From assembly GCA_043228905.1 (NCBI GenBank), contig JBHGNT010000006.1:5642001-5706000 (forward strand): a DNA stretch of 64,000 nucleotides, given 5' to 3'. Below, piece after piece: positions 58,304-64,000 of this stretch; within the stretch, counting starts at the first letter, position 1, and every line of letters starts with the position of its first letter. The notes under the pieces are model-generated. The model was not told the DNA's origin, made no database searches, and saw only the letters and a list, made by a program, of their open reading frames with translations. The position numbers and the translations under genes are program-made. The DNA comes from Azolla caroliniana (taxonomy: Eukaryota; Polypodiophyta).

Positions 58304-60322
58304 CCGCATCTGCCGTGGAATCTCAAGCCAATTCTAGTACCGAGAGCTCACATCCCGGAGTTGATGGAGCTGTTGAGGCAGAAAGTCGATATGGGTATTC
58401 TCGAACCGTCGAGCGCGCCATACTCGAACTGATGGTTTACCGTACCAAAAAAAAACGAAACATTGCGCTTCATTCAGGACCTGCAACCGGTCAACAGAGT
58501 GACCATTCGGAACGCAGGAATCGGACCGACCATAGATGAGTTCGCGGAGGCCTTCGCCGGAAGGTCGATTTACTCGGTCGGTGATCTGTACTCGGGGTAC
58601 GACCAGTTCCAGCTAGTTGTGGAGAGCAGAGACATTACGACGATGCGAACTCCCCTCGACCTAGTGCGAATGTGTACCCTGCCACAAGGAGGGACCAACT
58701 CGGTGGCCCACATGGTGAATGCAATGAACAAGGTAGTGAGGGATTGCATCTTGGACATCACCATGCCATTTCTAGACGACATTCCGATCAAGGGGTGCCC
58801 GGTAGAAGAGAAGGACGCAACACTCGGACCGGATGGATGCCGGCGATTCGTGGCAACACACATCGATGACTGCGAGAAGGTACTACAAGGGCTAGAGGAT
58901 GCGAGGCTCACCTTCTCCGGGGAGAAATCGGCCTTCGGGCAATCAGAAATCCTGGTGGTCGGACACCTATGTGGACCATATGGCCGGAAGCCGTCTCCGG
59001 CAAAGGTAGAAGCCATCTCCGCGATGAAGACCGACTGTAGCTCGGTTACGGAAGTTCGGAGGTTCCTGGGGGCATGCGCATTCTACCACATATGGATCCC
59101 GCATTACGCCCACGTTGCGGAGCCGCTATACGGGTTGCTGAAGAAAGGGCGAAAATTCGAGTGGCGAGATGAGCACACGGAGTCAGTCCGGAAGCTAAAG
59201 GAAGCTCTTGCGGCAGCACCGGCGCTCCGGAAGGCTGTCTACGAGAAGGGTACCCCGGTATACATAACGGTGGATACGAGCCCGACCGGGATCGGATGGG
59301 TCGTCAACCAAGAAGACGAGGACGGCACCCGGTTCTCGATCCAATTCGGCGCGAAGGTCCTCAGTGAGCGACAGCGAGGGTTCGCCCAGGTTAAACGCGA
59401 ACTCTGGGGTATCGTTTCGGCAGTAAAGGCCGACAAAGACTACCTGATCGGGACGGAAGTGATTATCGAGACGGATTGCCTGCCAATTCTCGGCATGGTT
59501 TCCGGATGCGCGACACCGGACCTGGCGATGCTCTGGTGGATAGCGTACATTAAGTCCCTGGATCCGGAAATACGACACATTTCCGGAAAGGACAACGCCA
59601 TGGCCGACATGCTTTCGAGGGCGAGGTTTGATGACGAGGGCGGCATGGTTTCGGAGGACGAAGAAGTTGGCGTGGACTTCTTCGGAGCAGCTTTCGTAAC
59701 GACCGATGTGACGAGCACTCCGGCACTTAATGACTTCGACGAGAGCAAGTACGACGGCGAGTGGCTACAGATCGGTGGGTTCTTGAGGATAATGACGCCG
59801 GATGCGTCGTGGACGAGAGACGAGGCCAACCGAATCCGGAAGAAAGCTTACCGATTCTTTCTCCGGGACGGATACTTATGGAAGCACCCGAAGAAGAGGA
59901 ACGGCGTCCCGCTCCGGGTGGTGGCGATGAAGGAAGAACAGGAGGAGCTGCTGACGGCCTACCACGACAGCCCTTGGGCTGGACACCGTGGAACGTGGGC
60001 CACGTTTGAGAAGATAAAAGGGAAGTACTGGTGGCCGGGACTGTACCGGGACGTGCATCGGTTCATAACAACTTGCGAGAGCTGTCCGATGCACTCCATA
60101 GTCCGGCATCGGGACGAGCTTCACCCTACGTACCCTCCGACCATCCACTTCAAATGGATGGTAGATCTGGTGACGATGCCGATGGGCGTAGGACAGATGC
60201 GGTATCTGGTCCTGGCTCGGGAAGATCTGACGAACCAGGTGGAAGGCCGAGCCCTTCAGAACAAAACGACCGCGGCCGTATGTCGGTTCCTGATCGAGGA
60301 CGTGATATGCCGGTATGGGTGA
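58304..60322 (+). pseudogene. gypsy RT, RNase H and integrase N-part
   Basis: The RT shows FIQDLQPVN, YSGYDQFQLVV, LPQGGTNSVAHM and the active site FLDD (58769-58780), a variant of the common Y/F-x-DD. RRFLGACAFYHIWIPHYA and the tether follow. RNase H shows YITVDTSPTGIGWVV and VIIETDCLPIL. Integrase begins with the HHCC zinc finger (about 59960-60095, AGHRGTW to CESCPMHS) and the first catalytic Asp in WMVDLVT. In-frame TGA codons lie at 58430-58432 and at 60320-60322. Confidence 0.9.
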
Positions 60323-61099
60323 GTCGGGAAGATCGTGGCTGATCGCGGGGAGTTGGACGCCGAAGAGGCCGAGGAGCTGTTCGACCGGCTAGGAGTCAAG
60401 CTCTCGCTTACCACTGCGTACAATCCGGAGGCGAATGGGAAGGTGGAGTGCGGACACGGACCGATCGTCAAGGCGTTAGTTCGGGCATGCGGAGTTCAAG
60501 TCGGGAACTGGCCGCGACTGTTGCCTTACGCGTTGTGGGCGGACCGAACTACGCACAGTTCGGTAACCGGATTCATGCCGGCAGAGCTCATGTTTGGGCA
60601 GAAGCCGATCATGCCGATGGAACGTACGATCTCCTCATGGGCAACCGTGGCCTGGAGAGGCGAGATGAGCCGGGAGGAACTGTTGGCGGCGCGTATACGA
60701 CAGCTCGAGCGAAGACCGGAGGACGTGGAGCAGGCTGCGGAAAAGCTTCGGGATGCAAGGACGAGGAACAAAGCCCAGTTCGACCGGACGCACCGGCTCC
60801 GACCGAAGAAGATCGAGGAAGGCGACTGGGTGCTAGTCTATGACAACAGCCTCGACAACTAGCACCGAGCAACACGGAAGTTCACAAGAAGGTGGTTCGG
60901 GCCTTACGTGGTACAAAGCGCCAACGACAACGGGACGTACCATCTGGCAAAACTCGACGGCACGAGAGTGGCGATACCGGTAGCTGGGAAGCGGATCAAA
61001 GCGTTCAAGAAGCGTCACGATGACGAGCCGGATCCGGATAACCTGGACCAGGATGACGAACGATCCGAAACCGAGGAAGAACCGACTGGCGGGGAATGA
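60323..61099 (+). pseudogene. gypsy integrase C-part with GPY/F-like module
   Basis: After the TGA the frame continues with the second catalytic Asp (IVADRGEL), the final Glu in GKVECGHG, and a helical region. A TAG interrupts near 60860. After it comes RRWFGPYVV and a beta-rich tail, matching the GPY/F module that follows integrase in many gypsy elements. The end is acidic; no chromodomain was seen. Confidence 0.85.
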
Positions 61100-61159
61100 A
61101 GGCTGGACTGGTTTTCTCCGTCCCAACTCAATTTGGCGCATGCCGGTGGATGCGCAGTT

Positions 61160-61172
61160 AGGTGGGGGCGGA
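61160..61172 (+). other. Polypurine tract
   Basis: The block aggtgggggcgga directly precedes the 3' LTR, as expected for the plus-strand primer; it is purine-rich apart from one T and one C. Confidence 0.85.
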
Positions 61173-61808
61173 TGTCGTGAAGAAAACTGTCCACAAGCGG
61201 AATCGGTGCACCGGAGCATAGGAACCGGCTCTTCATGCACGTACGCCTTGTGTTGTACATAGGAGAGAATTAGGGACATGGGAGATCCTAGGTAGGTAGA
61301 TTCGGTAGGTAGGAAGTTAATAGGAAACGACTCCTTCCTTGCCTATAAAAGGAGGGAGACGAGGAGGAGGATGGGATCGCGAAGTAAGAGAGGATGAAGT
61401 GTTGTCGGATTGTGGGCCGAAGGCTTCTCTCTCTTCCAAACTCCATGGTTTCTTTCTGCGCAGGTTTCGGGAGGCTCGCGCTGCTCTGAGGAATGCCCAA
61501 GTGCTTCCGGCAGCACCTCCGACCTACTCCTTTCTTTCTGTGCGTTTACGAACAGGCATCGGCATCTGTTCGCCGGCCTGTTCGGTTGTAACCGACTTCG
61601 CGTTCTTGTTGTTTGTCTTTGTTAATACATACATTCATTCGTGTCTATCTGTGTTGCTGTCCCACTCGCGTCTTTGTGTCGAAGGGCCGTGTCCCTGCGA
61701 ATCTACGCTCGCACGTAGTGGGTTCCCTTCTCCTTTCTCTCTTGCTCTTCGGTACAAGACCCCCGAGGTCCCGCCTCATTCCACGCATCCGCGAGGAATA
61801 CCTCGACA
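61173..61808 (+). repeat. 3' LTR of the complete gypsy element
   Basis: It is 636 bp and has the same ends and TATA box (61343 onward) as the 5' LTR. Confidence 0.96.
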
Positions 61809-62383
61809 ACGTTCTCTCTTCCTCTTTCTCTCTTTCTTTCCTTTCTTTCTCTTCTCTGGTTTTAGGGTCTCTTCTTGCTCTCCTCTGCTTCTCCTTCGTC
61901 CTTCTGTGCGTCGAGCCTTGGCATCTAGCGTTTCGGTTTTCTGCCCTATACTCTGTGCAAGACCCCGCTCGGCGCGACAAGCCCGAGAGCTCCCCGATCG
62001 GCGGCTTAGCAGTAGACAACAGTTGTATCCTATGCGACCTAGGTCCGGCTCGAAGTCGGTGTTGAACCTCGTTGTCTTGTAAATACATATACATTTGGTT
62101 GTGCATATTCGTGTCTCTTTTGGTGTGCGTGTGTGTGTCTTAGTGTTTCTTTCTTGCTTATGTACATGAGGGTGCGAGTAGGGTCGGTGATGTGTGCGTG
62201 TGTGCGAGAGTCAATGTTGCGTGCCTGCTCTCTCTCTCTCTCTCTCTCTCCCTTCGGTGGCTTCCGGTGTGCTTCTGGGATGCCCCAGAAATGGTGAAGC
62301 ACGACTTCCTACGCTCCGTCACTCCCTAGTCCAAGACCCCTGTGATCCCGCCCTTCTACACGCACGCGCGAAACCTCGCGACA
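61809..62383 (+). mobile_element. Right part of 5' LTR of outer gypsy element (B)
   Basis: It begins with ACGT, the second copy of the target site, and continues with CT-rich sequence. It ends CGCGACA at 62383, followed by the same primer-binding-site-like block as in the complete element. A TC run lies near 62228-62251. Confidence 0.8.
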
Positions 62384-64000
62384 TCTTTGGTGAACCCGAC
62401 GTGAAAGGCGGCAAGGGAGGATGGAGTCGGAAGACAACGACCTCGTGGAGATGGTGGCCGAAGTGGTGTTGGAGTCGGCACGAGTGGTGATGAGGCGAGA
62501 AGTAGCGCAATAAGCGGTTGAGCGAGCGGTCGAAAGAGTCGGCCGTTTCAACGGGGACAAAGTCCCATCTTACTTGGAAGCCTACAACGCGGAAATGGAG
62601 GAGCGAGACGTGGACGAAGCGTGGGCTATCGCGGTCCGTATGCATGTGGAAGTGAAGGAGCTCCGACAAGCTCATAGTTTGTGGGAGGCCTTTGAAGAGG
62701 CGCTCCTGCAGGCATATGGAGGACGGCGGAAGAGCCGGGGACGACTTGACTTCGACCAGTGGGTCGCATCGGCAAAGACCCACCGGGGCGCGACGAAGGC
62801 ATTCCGAAAGTTCGAGCGACGGCTTGCTCGGCTCCTGGAGCGGGAACAAGGTTTGGTGGGGGCGGAAAAAGTCATGTTGTTCATCAGGTTGATCGACCAA
62901 GCGGAACGGGAGGCCATCGGGATGGAGCTCGAAGACGATGACGAAGCGAATGGGCTTACGACGGACTAGTCGAAGGTCGGAAGGGTGTGCCAACGGCTAG
63001 ACGATGAGCGAGCCGAGAAGGTTAAGAGGAAGGTGCGCGACGACGTGCCATCATAGCGGGAAGAGGCCGAATGACAAAGAGAGTCGACAAGGGTCGGCGT
63101 TGGGGCCAAGATTGCGGATTCCGGAGACTCCGGTGGTCGAGCCCGTGTGCCGACATGAGACCGGAGAGTAGGAAGGCGCCGATGAGGAGTCCTGGCATGA
63201 TGTCAATGAAGAGGGATGGGAAACGGCCTGTGAGGAGGCCAAGGACGGAGGCGGCACGAAAAGATCGGCATTCCGATTTGAATGGAGCGTGATCCGGATG
63301 TGGATGACTCAACCGAAACCGGCCCAAGGCGCGAAAGACCAGGGACGGGCTATAGAGCCCGATCGATAGGGCTCGGTTCGGTACAATAGTGCCGACGTGG
63401 AAGAGGGTGCAAAACAGATCACCCTCTTTACATGAGGAGACAAGTTGGCTAGGCGAGGCCGCAAATCGGGAAGCTAGCGATCGAGGTTGCGGAGAGAGAC
63501 CGGTAGGTTTCGGACACCGCTGCCCGAAACTCCGGACATTGGAGAATCAAGTGCAGGTGACACTTGATCGATCGAAGTTTAGATGCTTCTCACCGAACGT
63601 GCTTGGGGAGCGATACCCCGAACGAGCGTCTGCAAATCATTATGGGACGGAAACACCACATCTTATCCGGAGACTCAAGCAACCGACAACGAGCGCCGAT
63701 GTGAGACCTGGAGAGATGGGAGATGGAGGCAGGTACGCGAGAAGGAGAGCAACGATGAGTTCGGGAGAAGTACAAAGGATGAAGAGGAGAACGAAGACTG
63801 GTCCTACGGAGATCGTCACACCGATATGGCAGTTGGCCTGAGTGCCGGCATGAGTCCTATAGGAGAGATCGGTGGGGACAGGAGAACGGGACCCGACAAT
63901 CTAGAGAATGACGAACGAGAACCGAGCGGAGCGGACTTCCGGATAACTATTCCGGGAGGGAGGAAGAGGAGGCCTATGAAGAGGCTGGGAACACTGTATA
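62384..64000 (+). mobile_element. Body of outer gypsy element, running off the window
   Basis: The primer-site-like block (62388-62405) is followed by a gag homologue and degenerate sequence of the same GC-rich type. The 3' part of the element is outside the window. Confidence 0.8.
62421..63054 (+). pseudogene. gag of outer gypsy element, with stops
   Basis: The frame starts with Met at 62421 (MESEDNDLVEMV) and is homologous to Gag of the complete element: SYLEAYNAEM, LWEAFEEALLQAYG, FDQWVASAKTHRG, FRKFERRLARLL, VMLFIRLIDQAERE and GLTTD. In-frame stops lie near 62511 (TAA), 62967 (TAG) and 63054 (TAG). At the middle stop the other copy has a Trp codon, a single G-to-A change. Confidence 0.8.

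Larger units (their letters stand above)
54165..61808 (+). mobile_element. Complete but inactive Ty3/gypsy LTR retrotransposon
   Basis: Both LTRs are 636 bp (54165-54800 and 61173-61808), start TGTCG and end CGACA. A primer-binding-site-like block follows the 5' LTR and a purine tract precedes the 3' LTR. The order gag, zinc knuckle, protease, RT, RNase H, integrase is that of Ty3/gypsy (Metaviridae). A 4-bp duplication ACGT flanks it. The LTRs differ at about 15 of 636 positions, 14 of them transitions, so the insertion is fairly young. Coding parts are broken by frameshifts and stops, and an antisense solo LTR sits in pol. The body is clearly more GC-rich than the host DNA. Confidence 0.95.

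Overview
The window is nuclear DNA of a land plant. The evidence is a set of plant gene families with spliced structures: a class II TCP transcription factor, a PORR-domain organelle RNA-binding protein, a STICHEL-like DnaX/AAA+ protein and a CFL1-like WW-domain protein. There are also eukaryotic tRNA-Ser(GCU) and tRNA-His(GUG) genes and an AT-rich, microsatellite-rich intergenic background. No bacterial or organellar gene was seen. The species cannot be fixed from sequence alone; the high density of long di-, tri- and tetranucleotide repeats and the type of Ty3/gypsy element would fit a seedless plant, but that is inference.

Layout. 1-5.7 kb is intergenic, with a three-copy minisatellite and many microsatellites. 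6.1-7.5 kb holds the TCP gene (+). 10.4-12.3 kb holds an intronless PORR gene (+) carrying an unusual acidic repeat insert. 13.6-18.5 kb holds a five-exon STICHEL-like gene (-), for which all four introns could be placed in phase. 19.3-20.5 kb is a field of degenerate tandem repeats. tRNA-Ser lies at 22.46 kb. 25.7-26.9 kb is an almost perfect 1.2-kb inverted repeat. 28.05-31.67 kb is retrotransposon debris: a solo LTR followed by a 5'-truncated, broken LINE with a poly(A) tail. 34.5-37.9 kb is a multi-exon gene for an unrecognised protein with five internal repeats and two look-alike 21-nt candidate microexons. 40.3-41.9 kb is a two-exon gene of unknown function rich in serine runs. 43.8-45.3 kb is the WW-domain gene (-). 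45.8-46.5 kb contains micro- and minisatellites. 46.5-53.4 kb is gene-poor, with tRNA-His (-) at 52.3 kb.

From 53.46 kb to the right edge lies a nest of related, GC-rich Ty3/gypsy elements. A complete but dead element (54165-61808, two 636-bp LTRs) sits inside the 5' LTR of a second element whose body runs off the window. That second LTR appears to sit in a third LTR fragment. An antisense solo LTR (57630-58303) interrupts pol of the complete element. Both insertions that can be read on both sides show 4-bp target duplications (ACGT and CCGC). Gag, zinc knuckle, protease, RT, RNase H, integrase and a GPY/F-like module are recognisable but broken by stops and frameshifts.

The plant genes do not form a pathway; they are independent loci. 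I found no convincing new multi-gene system. The observations most worth checking are the long inverted repeat, the duplicated microexons, the PORR insert, the five-repeat protein, and the conserved TATA-in-inverted-repeat promoter with 4-bp target duplications in the gypsy family.
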